A stretch of 64,000 bases of DNA from an uncultured bacterium (GTDB lineage: Bacteria > Myxococcota_A > Bradymonadia > UBA7976 > VGTA01), in contig CALSSE010000023.1 of assembly GCA_943788935.1 (NCBI GenBank), positions 1 through 64,000 of the forward strand, given 5' to 3'. The translations under genes and the position numbers were made by a program. Positions 35,838-43,472 of this stretch are shown here, piece by piece (position 1 is the stretch's first letter; each line of letters opens with the position of its first letter). The notes under the pieces are model-generated. The model was not told the DNA's origin, ran no database searches, and saw nothing but the letters and a program-made list of their open reading frames with translations.

Positions 35838-37293
35838 ACAGTCTCCAATCGTAAAACAGGCTTGGGACGCTCTTCAGACAGGTAAATGTGCCGAAGCTGA
35901 AACCTTATTCATTAACGCTTTTGAGCAAGACCCCAGTGATCTGAGTCTTCTCGTCGGTCTGGGGAAATCGATGATGGGTCGGGGAGCTTGGAGTGATGCA
36001 GTCGAAACTTTTAAGATGGTGCTGACTGTAGAACAAAGCGAAGATCAGCAGAGTCAGCAAGCCCACTCCGTCTATAGCGAGCTTGCCGAGTGCTATTATC
36101 AGCTTAAAGAGACCTCTTCGTGGCTTAACGCTGCTCAACAAAGCCTTAACTTCACAACACCCACGGTAGAGCTGCTCGTTACCTTCGCTAGCCGGCTCTC
36201 CCGCATTGACCAAACCAGCGAGGCGCTACGCTACCTTAACCGAGCGCTCCGCATAGATGAAAGAGACGAGCGAATACATCGCATTTTCGCCGAAATCTAC
36301 CTTAAGACCGGTGATCGCCAACGAGCGATTCAGTCGCTCAGCGCGGTCGCCGCCATTAACCCTCATAATGTACAAGCGATCAATAAGCTCAGTGAGCTAC
36401 TGAATCAGAGAGTCCCCACTTGGCACTTCCCGATGATGAACGACCTCCCCCGTAATCAAGCTTTTGAAGAGGCTATTATCGCTCGGCTAGAACCCGGAGA
36501 TACAGTGCTTGACATCGGCTGTGGCGCAGGTCTGTTATCCTTAATGGCAGCGCGAGCGGGCGCTGAACGAGTCATCGCTGTAGAGAGTGAACCAGAGGTG
36601 GCAGACGCCGCTGAAGAGATCTTTAAACTCAATGGCTACGAAGACGACATTCAGCTGGTTCGTGGTCGTTCAACCTCATTACAGGTTGGCGTCGACCTAC
36701 CCAATAAAGCAGACCTCTTAGTGAGTGAAATTTTTGACGTCAGCTTACTCGGTGAGGATGCGCTCAATACCTTTCGCCATGCCCAAGAGAACCTCCTCAA
36801 GCCACAAGCAAAAGTGATCCCAGCTCAAGCTCGGGTGTGGTGTGCTCTCGTCGAGAGCGATGAGTTACGCGCTCGGTTCCATGTGGATGACTCCTGTGGT
36901 TTCGATCTCAGCGTCTTTAACCGTCTCCGTGACCCGCGGGTCTTACAGCTTGATCTAAGGCGATTTGATTATCAAATGTTAACCGAACCTACTCTCGTCG
37001 CTCACTTCGACTTTGAAGCGCCTATTGAGATGATGGGTCAAGCGCTCACCGCCGCTACAGTGAGTACCGCAGGCAGGGCCGACGGCTTTATCTTCTGGTA
37101 TGACCTCGTTCTCGCTCCCGAGACCGAAGAGCGAGGAGAGATCACCCTCTCTACAGCTCCTGAGCAAGAGAACACTCATTGGCTTCAAGGCTTCTCTCCT
37201 TGCTATGGGGAGGCCAAACACCTCGAAGAAGGCTCCCTCGCTCACCTTCTCTGCGGGTATCGTCGCTTTCTTTTGTGGCTCCAACTGCTCTAG
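35830..37293 (+). CDS. TPR protein with PRMT-type methyltransferase domain
   Basis: 487 residues. It starts at TTG 35830, overlapping the kinase stop by 8 bp, with AGGGGAG eight bases upstream. Residues 1-190 are TPR units (AEAETLFINAFEQDPSDLSLLVGLG, AIQSLSAVAAINPHNVQAIN; each shown only in part). Residues about 205-460 are a class I methyltransferase: VLDIGCGAGLLSLMAARAG (motif I, about 226-244), AVESEPEVADAA and the double-glutamate loop SEIFDVSLLGE (Glu300, Glu309), which is diagnostic for protein arginine methyltransferases. TPR plus PRMT resembles animal PRMT9. PRMTs are rare in bacteria. It probably methylates proteins, perhaps in the same pathway as the coupled kinase. The stop is followed by repeats of its own last codons. 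Confidence 0.85.
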   Translation: MSEQSPIVKQAWDALQTGKCAEAETLFINAFEQDPSDLSLLVGLGKSMMGRGAWSDAVETFKMVLTVEQSEDQQSQQAHSVYSELAECYYQLKETSSWLNAAQQSLNFTTPTVELLVTFASRLSRIDQTSEALRYLNRALRIDERDERIHRIFAEIYLKTGDRQRAIQSLSAVAAINPHNVQAINKLSELLNQRVPTWHFPMMNDLPRNQAFEEAIIARLEPGDTVLDIGCGAGLLSLMAARAGAERVIAVESEPEVADAAEEIFKLNGYEDDIQLVRGRSTSLQVGVDLPNKADLLVSEIFDVSLLGEDALNTFRHAQENLLKPQAKVIPAQARVWCALVESDELRARFHVDDSCGFDLSVFNRLRDPRVLQLDLRRFDYQMLTEPTLVAHFDFEAPIEMMGQALTAATVSTAGRADGFIFWYDLVLAPETEERGEITLSTAPEQENTHWLQGFSPCYGEAKHLEEGSLAHLLCGYRRFLLWLQLL

Positions 37294-37341
37294 TGGCTCT
37301 AGTGGCTCTAGTGGCTCCGGCTGCTCTAGTGGCTCCTATGA
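37276..37341 (+). repeat. tandem repeat spanning the stop codon of the TPR-PRMT gene
   Basis: The final codons TGG CTC CAA CTG CTC TAG are followed in the same frame by TGG CTC TAG, TGG CTC TAG, TGG CTC CGG CTG CTC TAG and TGG CTC CTA TGA. The stop codon is therefore repeated four times (TAG) before a final TGA, with short sense stretches between. Confidence 0.92.
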
Positions 37342-37443
37342 CTAGAGCGATTCATCTCTCTCAACTCTCGCCATATGGGCATTAAGAGCGCTTCTCTGCT
37401 CTACTCGGCCACCTCATGGCTCTCCTTCAAGGAATATCACGTT

Positions 37444-38331
37444 ATGTCTGCGCTCAGTCAGATCATCTTCTTTACAACGCTCATCGGCACCCCGCTCATC
37501 CTCATATTTAATGTTAAGGTCGCTCTCATCTTAATGCTGACCGCTAACCTCTCTGGACTCATCTCACTCTCTTTAAAATCATTGAAGATAGAGGGGAAAT
37601 CACGGAGCGTTCATTGGTGGGTATGGTCTGTCCATGGTTTATTAATGATCGCGGTCTATATGGCGATCTTTGGTGTCGCTAACATCGTTGGTTCTGGGCG
37701 CAAGTTCTCAGCACGTATGGCGGTCTCTACTCTCCGAACTCTTCACTGGGCAGAGCGTCAATGTACCCACTCACTAGACCGAGTCTGTACGATCGGCGAG
37801 ATGAAGCTCGAGACCCCTGCTGAGGGTTTAAATACCGCGCTACTTCGCACTGACTTCCATCGAGTGATAGAGGGGGCTAATGGTCAGCCTATTCGCCCTC
37901 CAGCGGATGAGCAGAGAGTCGCAGAAGAATTTGGTCGACTCGGTCAGTATTTGATCATGCTTCGACCGATACCCGATCGAGGAGAGCGCTCATGGATCGC
38001 TTATACTTGGCCGGCGACGGACCCCACCTTGCAGGCTTTTTGTATCGATGACCGAGAAGAGATTCTTGAGTTACCTATCAACGATCAAGGTCAGGCGTAT
38101 TACCTTGGTCTCGATCGACGACCAAAGGCCACAGCCTGCCTCGGAGCCCTCCACCTAGACCCAAACCCGCCGCTCACTCCCGATCAAGAAGCCGCGATCG
38201 CTAACGGAGAGAAGCCTCCTGCCCACACTCATATCGGTAAAGACCAGAGAACTTGGCGACGTTGGCGAGGTAAGCGAACTAGGATCTCTAAGTCCAAAAC
38301 TCCGCTCCCAGCACCGGTCAAAAATCCATAG
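37444..38331 (+). CDS. small membrane-anchored protein of unknown function
   Basis: About 295 residues from the ATG at 37444, which has AAGGA 16 bases upstream; an earlier in-frame ATG at 37375 has no visible ribosome site. There are two or three hydrophobic segments at the N-terminus (IIFFTTLIGTPLILIFNV, VALILMLTANLSGLISLS, LLMIAVYMAIFGVANIVG). A soluble domain follows beginning ARMAVSTLRTLHWAERQ, with four cysteines, and containing WIAYTWPATDPTLQAFCID. The 'STLRTLHWAE...' then 'AW/YTWP...F.ID' pattern recalls DUF2950/pseudopilin-like domains, but this is only a resemblance. The tail is basic and Pro-rich. It lies downstream of the kinase-methyltransferase pair and may share its transcript. 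Confidence 0.7.
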   Translation: MSALSQIIFFTTLIGTPLILIFNVKVALILMLTANLSGLISLSLKSLKIEGKSRSVHWWVWSVHGLLMIAVYMAIFGVANIVGSGRKFSARMAVSTLRTLHWAERQCTHSLDRVCTIGEMKLETPAEGLNTALLRTDFHRVIEGANGQPIRPPADEQRVAEEFGRLGQYLIMLRPIPDRGERSWIAYTWPATDPTLQAFCIDDREEILELPINDQGQAYYLGLDRRPKATACLGALHLDPNPPLTPDQEAAIANGEKPPAHTHIGKDQRTWRRWRGKRTRISKSKTPLPAPVKNP

Positions 38332-38332
38332 G

Positions 38333-39247
38333 TCAGTTGACCTTCTCACAGATATAAACCAGAGACTCATTCCCCTCGACGACCGGTCCTCCCTCAAAAT
38401 CCCCTGAGCAGTGAAGCGTCTTAAACCCTGAGACCTCGAGCAGCAGAGCTAACTCTTGGGGATAGTAATAACGGTGTGAGAGTTGAATACTGTGATGTTC
38501 GGGAGCCTCACTGGGCTCACCAATGGGTGGATCAACACGATCATAATAAAACCAAACTTGGTTAAGCTGACGAAGATGATCGTAAGCGCTCTGCTCACTG
38601 TAATTGTAAGTCGCTCCCCATGTCGGATGCTTGAAGTCTACACCTTGGAAACGAGCAAAGGCTGGTCGGTTGAGATACTCAAAGTCAGGCATGAGTACGT
38701 CAAAGACCAATAAGCCTCCAGGCTGCAAATGTTCATGGACTGTCTTTAGACAAGCTCTCGCGTCCTCAAGCGTATACATATGTTGCAGAGCATTGAAGGG
38801 GAGCGAGATCAGCGGAAAGGTCTCCCCTAGCTCAAAGGTCCTCATATCTCCTTGTACTAGTCGGAGAGAGCCTCGCTTCGCTTTCGCGAGTCTCTGCCTT
38901 CGCTCCTCGGCGACCCTCAACATGCCCTCATGAAGATCGACCCCGATCACCTTCGCCCCTGCTCGAACAGCGGGGGCAGCGATCCTCCCTGTACCGACTC
39001 CCAACTCAACACACCACCCTTCCGCTTCGAGATACCTATCGGTGTAATATTTGACATCTTCACGACGACTCTTGAACTCATAATCGTAATAATGAGGGTC
39101 TTCATAAAACTGAGTCGTCCCTGCATGGAGATCAAACCCCTCATCGCCTCCTCGTTCATCAACGGTCTGATCACGGTTAGATTGAACAGCGCCCTCGGAT
39201 TCTTCTATCGATGTCTGTTTCATGTGTTCACGATCTGCTGTTGGCAT
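38333..39247 (-). CDS. class I SAM-dependent methyltransferase
   Basis: 304 residues. After an acidic, disordered-looking 50-residue leader comes the Rossmann methyltransferase core: WCVELGVGTGRIAAPAVRAG (motif I, about 92-111), VIGVDLHEGML (motif II acid), LVQGDMRTFELG (motif III) and LQPGGLLVFDVL (post-motif). It resembles Methyltransf_25/11 proteins. An aromatic-rich segment (RLNQVWFYYDRVD-like) and SHRYYYPQELALLLEVSGF close the fold. The substrate is not predictable. AGGAGG lies four bases before the ATG. It converges on the upstream membrane protein with 1 bp between the two stops and stands alone on the minus strand. Confidence 0.88.
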   Translation of the reverse strand: MPTADREHMKQTSIEESEGAVQSNRDQTVDERGGDEGFDLHAGTTQFYEDPHYYDYEFKSRREDVKYYTDRYLEAEGWCVELGVGTGRIAAPAVRAGAKVIGVDLHEGMLRVAEERRQRLAKAKRGSLRLVQGDMRTFELGETFPLISLPFNALQHMYTLEDARACLKTVHEHLQPGGLLVFDVLMPDFEYLNRPAFARFQGVDFKHPTWGATYNYSEQSAYDHLRQLNQVWFYYDRVDPPIGEPSEAPEHHSIQLSHRYYYPQELALLLEVSGFKTLHCSGDFEGGPVVEGNESLVYICEKVN

Positions 39248-39395
39248 CTATCCTCCTGTCTATCTCTACAATGAGCGACTCATCTCTGATGTATACAGAG
39301 CGTTGTGAAATTGGAAATATTTCACACATAGGGTAACTCTCTGCTAGTTTATGATATGTCAACTAATCTAACCGAAACTTAAAGTCGAGCAGATC

Positions 39396-40445
39396 ATGAG
39401 CCCAAGATATGCTTTAGATCATCGGGAGATTTTAGAAGAGACCGATACCAAAGCCCCCACGGAGAGTTGGTCTCAAAGGCGCTTAGAGCAGCTAGATCCT
39501 TACGAGCATGACTTCCAGGAATTTAAATCGTCTGAGTGGTTAGTACAAGACGGAGAGCTCCAATCAGACTTCCCGCTGTTACTCAGTAAACAAGTCTCTG
39601 CCTTCACTAATGGTGCAGGGGGGATTCTCGTCATCGGGATAAGGGACAATGGAACCCTAGATCAAGGTGTGAACGCTCATCTTAAGGGGGGAACTCGTGA
39701 ATGGTTAGAGGATATCGTCTCTACCTCGGTGACCCCGACACTTCATCGTTTCAATGTCTATGAGGTCCTTCTAGAGCATAACGCTCCTCAAGACCCTCCT
39801 CAAGACCCTCATCGAGACCACACCTCTGAGTCACGAGCGATCTATATACTAGACCTCCCACGCAGTGATGATGCCCCTCACCAAGCGAAAGATCATCGCT
39901 ATTATCTACGCATCGCAGGCAAGTCTAGGCCGATGAGCCATTTACACCTCGAGGATGTTATCCGTCGCAATAGCCTCCCTCGAGTAGACATCTCAAGACT
40001 CGGCCCTTATGGAGAGGCGGAGGTTGATCTCCATGACGAACGTGGCCCAAGATCCTTTGTTATGCTAAGAGCGTTTCTCCATAACCAAGGGAGAGTGATG
40101 GCTAAACATGTAGGCATAGAGCTCACCCTCCCTAGGGTCTTCATCGGTAAAGAAGTACGAGCGAGAATGGATATTCTCGATCAAACTCACTTCACCCAAC
40201 GCCCCGGAGAGGGCGCTTTTTTCCGCTACCACCCAACACCTCTCTTCCCTACCCAAGAGGTGTTCGCTCTCTGTATTTGGGTCTGTATCCATCGTAACAA
40301 CATCAACGCCCTTAAGAGCGATGCATTATTAAAATGGTCTGTATATGCAGGAGATGCAGTCCCCACTAAAGGTAACGTTAGCTTAAGCTCTTTCCCGGCA
40401 GTCCGTCAGGCGATGGAATGGATAGATACTCAAACCGACCCATGA
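39396..40445 (+). CDS. AlbA_2/Schlafen-type putative DNA-binding protein
   Basis: 349 residues. Residues about 35-195 follow the AlbA_2 (Schlafen AlbA_2) pattern: EFKSSEWL, then LLLSKQVSAFTNGAGGILVI with GIRDNGTLDQG, a beta-rich stretch, YYLRIAGKSRPMSHLHLEDV. These domains occur in transcription regulators and in some defence proteins and nucleases. The C-terminal half (about 200-349) is beta-rich (RSFVMLRAFLHNQGRVMAKH) and not recognised. A small repeat of QDPP/QDPH sits at about residues 132-140. No helicase or toxin partner is adjacent. The gene is flanked by unrelated genes, so a regulatory role is as likely as defence. Confidence 0.75.
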   Translation: MSPRYALDHREILEETDTKAPTESWSQRRLEQLDPYEHDFQEFKSSEWLVQDGELQSDFPLLLSKQVSAFTNGAGGILVIGIRDNGTLDQGVNAHLKGGTREWLEDIVSTSVTPTLHRFNVYEVLLEHNAPQDPPQDPHRDHTSESRAIYILDLPRSDDAPHQAKDHRYYLRIAGKSRPMSHLHLEDVIRRNSLPRVDISRLGPYGEAEVDLHDERGPRSFVMLRAFLHNQGRVMAKHVGIELTLPRVFIGKEVRARMDILDQTHFTQRPGEGAFFRYHPTPLFPTQEVFALCIWVCIHRNNINALKSDALLKWSVYAGDAVPTKGNVSLSSFPAVRQAMEWIDTQTDP

Positions 40446-40526
40446 CTCTTATACTCTCAATATTAAGAGATACTCCCAATATTAAACAAGTAAGTGCCGC
40501 TTATCCCCTTCTCGAGGTTTCACACT

Positions 40527-42623
40527 ATGACATACTTGACCGCTGTTCCTTGGCGAACTTTCAAGAGTGATTTATTCACTCTCATGATCATTCTCAGCTG
40601 CAGTCTGTCCTCATTTCAACAGGGAGAGGCAAGAGACCTTCAATGGCAGAAGTCAGACGCTCAAAGCGCGGTGAGTGTTCGTCGGGTAAAAGGAGATGCC
40701 ATCGCGGTGAGGCAACGACTGATCAGTGAAGGTCCCAACAATCACAAGGCGATCACCGAGCTCTCTCACCTCACTAGCGGCTGCGCGCTGACCTTACATT
40801 GGAAACTCTCCGATCCCTCATCGACGTCATCTACCAGCGACCACTTAGCGCTCTCTTCTATTCAACGCGGCTCTAGAAGATTAGCGAAAAAGATCAGCGC
40901 GGAACGGTGGCCCAAAGGTCAAGGTAAGACGAGGAGCGCGAGTGTTGAGCTCACTCTCCCTCATGATATCATCCTCAGTGAGGTGCAGTGGCATCGCTGT
41001 GGCTGGGGTCCACAACGTCACCCTTCGCAGAGCGCAACAGCGAATCAAAAAAACAGCGCTAAACCTACGCTCCCGTCGGGGGCCAAGAGCAGTAAGGCCG
41101 TAGGCTTAGGGGCCCTCTTGGGTCAAGAGAACATCAAAGAGTCTCTCTTAGAGACTGAGCTCAAAGGATCAAACCTTGTATTGAACAGTGACTATTGGGC
41201 ATTTTCTGTGGTGTTGGAGAGTCAAATCAAACCGATAAAAACCGATACTGGGTGGCGTTGGGGTAGTCCATCACCCTCTAAAGGAGAGCAGAGCGCGCTT
41301 AAACTCAGAGCCCACATCGTTCATGCTGCACCCGACCTCACTCCGATTCAACAATCGACGAGTGACCTCACTCCTCACTCCACCCTCAAAGAGTGGGAGG
41401 TCCTATTAGACTTACTCAGCTATCAAGAAGGAGTGATCGATGGTCTCGGGTCCAATGGCGTCACTCGTGAGTGGGCAGCGCTACTGATGATGGCGGTCTT
41501 ACCGATCGACCACTTCTCTAAGTTTAGTCCTGAATGGTGTGAAGCGGCCCTCATAGGTGCGATCCGTTCACTCCCTGCTTGGCCACATATCTTCCGAGCC
41601 TATAAACGACCGATGAAGCCGCTTGATGGTCGATTAATTCTCCCAATCGCCCTAGAGCGCTATCTACTTCACCACCCTCAAGGACAAAAGCGTCTCCCCT
41701 CTTTCTTACAGAGAAAAGTACAAGGGATCGCCATCACTTCAGTGATTAAGCGCCATCTCCAAGACATGATCAGTCGAGTCGCATTCTTCGCTAACCGTCC
41801 CTCTAAAAAACATCTAATCTCCATCAACCGAGATCTCGCTGATGAAGTTCAAGAGGGTGAGCTACACTATAGCTTTACAGAGAGCGTAGCCTTAGTCCCT
41901 AAGTCACTCAGCGCGATCACTAAGCTCCTCACCGACAAACGAGTAAAAGCCTCACTAGGGGCAGCGATCGGTCTTAAGCTAAGATCGGAGAGGCTTCAAG
42001 AGGTATGGACTCGAGAAGCACGATCATTCTTTGGGAGGCAACTTGAAGTCTATGAGGCGAGAGCTCGCATCGAGAATTGGGGACGTTTTCTGGAGCTCCC
42101 CATCCCCGATGCGCCCGCGCTCGCCATTAAAAAGGATATTAAATATTACAATGCTCTACTCAATGAGGACCCTCCCTTTATAGACGCTTATAGCGGCCTT
42201 GATATGCTCTGGGGACAGCATGAGGACACTCAATTTGTACGCCTCCTCAATACCATGCGTCCCTTCCCTGCGGGGATCGTAACCGCAACAGGGGTGATCA
42301 ACGCTAACAAGTTACCCTTTGTGGGAGAGATTAGCCCCATTTCTTCTGAGCGCCTCACTCCTAATATGGGGGCTGCTGCGCTATGGATATATGCCTTAAA
42401 TCGACAACTGAAGCGTCAGTGGCCTTATAAGCTCATCATAAAGCTCGAAGATGCTCGCGCAGGCATTTGGTCGGCGATCAGCGCGCCTAATATTGATGAT
42501 CGCACCGCTCTCTCACCTTGGCAAAACCCATTGCTTAGCGTCTTTGATGCCACCGCTCTCTTTATTACTGAACCTCCTCCCATTGAGGCTCGCCAAGGCG
42601 TCAACGCTAAAGACCTCCGCTAG
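40527..42623 (+). CDS. large exported protein of unknown function
   Basis: About 698 residues from the ATG at 40527 (CGAGG upstream); a GTG at 40494 is also in frame. A signal peptide-like segment (LFTLMIILSCSLSSFQQGEA) covers about residues 15-34. The N-terminal third is polar and variable. Residues about 270-698 look like a mostly helical enzyme-like domain with MMAVLPIDHFSKFSPEWCEA, LPIALERYLLHH, YSGLDMLWGQHEDTQFVRLL and MGAAALWIYALNRQLKRQWP. I do not recognise the family; the C-terminal segments have the look of a glycan-active or peptidase-like fold, but nothing catalytic can be named. It stands alone between an AlbA_2 gene and a convergent oxidoreductase gene. Confidence 0.75.
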   Translation: MTYLTAVPWRTFKSDLFTLMIILSCSLSSFQQGEARDLQWQKSDAQSAVSVRRVKGDAIAVRQRLISEGPNNHKAITELSHLTSGCALTLHWKLSDPSSTSSTSDHLALSSIQRGSRRLAKKISAERWPKGQGKTRSASVELTLPHDIILSEVQWHRCGWGPQRHPSQSATANQKNSAKPTLPSGAKSSKAVGLGALLGQENIKESLLETELKGSNLVLNSDYWAFSVVLESQIKPIKTDTGWRWGSPSPSKGEQSALKLRAHIVHAAPDLTPIQQSTSDLTPHSTLKEWEVLLDLLSYQEGVIDGLGSNGVTREWAALLMMAVLPIDHFSKFSPEWCEAALIGAIRSLPAWPHIFRAYKRPMKPLDGRLILPIALERYLLHHPQGQKRLPSFLQRKVQGIAITSVIKRHLQDMISRVAFFANRPSKKHLISINRDLADEVQEGELHYSFTESVALVPKSLSAITKLLTDKRVKASLGAAIGLKLRSERLQEVWTREARSFFGRQLEVYEARARIENWGRFLELPIPDAPALAIKKDIKYYNALLNEDPPFIDAYSGLDMLWGQHEDTQFVRLLNTMRPFPAGIVTATGVINANKLPFVGEISPISSERLTPNMGAAALWIYALNRQLKRQWPYKLIIKLEDARAGIWSAISAPNIDDRTALSPWQNPLLSVFDATALFITEPPPIEARQGVNAKDLR

Positions 42624-42647
42624 ATCTCTATGAATCATCGATGACAG

Positions 42648-43367
42648 TTATCGATAGCGATCATCTCTCCAAGGATGAGCGGTATCGCTATAGCCACGCT
42701 GCTCCCAAAATCCTGGCCGGTCCTCGGTGAGCAGCTCAAAGCGCTTGATCCATTTCGCTCCCTTCCACGCATAGAGCTGAGGGGTGATGACCCGGGCTGG
42801 ACCACCATGCTCGGCAGTCAGCGGTGACCCTTCATAGGTATGAACGAGGAGAACATCATCTTTCAATAGCTCTTCAAGGGCCACATTCGTTGTATAGCCA
42901 TCATGCGCATAGCACATCACATGTGTCGCTTCAGGCTTAGGTTCAGCGAGGGCGAGGAGCGTGGAAACCTTCACCCCTCGCCAGCTCATATCCACTTTTG
43001 ACCAGGTTGTCACACAATGAAAATCAGAGCGGTCTTCTGTCTGCTCTAACCCTATTATCTCTCCCCAATCGAGACTCACTCCCCGCTCGACCGCTCCATC
43101 TATAGTGAGAGTCCACTCCTCAGTGCTCACCTGTGGCCGAATCCCCAAGTCGAGTACAGGCCATTTTTTTGTATAGACCTGCCCAATGGGTAGCTGAGGC
43201 ATGCCATGGTGATTGGTCGGTCCGCTCCCTAGAGGTCGAGTATCACTCTGCGCAGGAGAAGACTCCATTTTTTCTTTAAAGCGACGCATCAGCTTCAGGC
43301 GAGCGTTCACTACTCGGCTGAGCTTCTCTTCTTCTCGTTTAGACTCATCAGTCAATCGATCATTCAT
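42648..43367 (-). CDS. sulfite oxidase-fold molybdopterin oxidoreductase
   Basis: 239 residues. It matches the oxidoreductase molybdopterin-binding domain of the sulfite oxidase/YedY family: LTIDGAVERGVSLDWGEI, DFHCVTTWSKVDMSWRGV (Cys118, the expected Mo ligand), YTTNVALEELLKDDVLLV, LTAEHGGPARVITPQLYAWK and KWIKRFELL. There is no Tat or Sec signal and no heme or dimerisation domain, so this is a short, apparently cytoplasmic member. The N-terminal 50 residues are charged and helical. The substrate is unknown. No molybdenum cofactor genes are near. It is convergent with the large exported protein gene. Confidence 0.9.
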   Translation of the reverse strand: MNDRLTDESKREEEKLSRVVNARLKLMRRFKEKMESSPAQSDTRPLGSGPTNHHGMPQLPIGQVYTKKWPVLDLGIRPQVSTEEWTLTIDGAVERGVSLDWGEIIGLEQTEDRSDFHCVTTWSKVDMSWRGVKVSTLLALAEPKPEATHVMCYAHDGYTTNVALEELLKDDVLLVHTYEGSPLTAEHGGPARVITPQLYAWKGAKWIKRFELLTEDRPGFWEQRGYSDTAHPWRDDRYR

Positions 43368-43427
43368 TCGCTAGTTCCTAAAACTTAAGGGATAGATAAA
43401 GAGACTGGTGCTGACTCTGCACTAAGT

Positions 43428-43472
43428 TACTCTGCGCTGAGCTACTCTGCGCTGAGCTACTCTGCGCTGAGC
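43428..43472 (-). repeat. 15-bp tandem repeat spanning the hydrolase stop codon
   Basis: Three perfect copies of tactctgcgctgagc with degenerate copies on both sides (about 43412-43480). Read on the minus strand in the gene's frame it gives LSAE-stop, LSAE-stop, LSAE-stop, LSAE and a further ten codons to the next stop. The annotated stop lies within the repeat. Confidence 0.92.
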
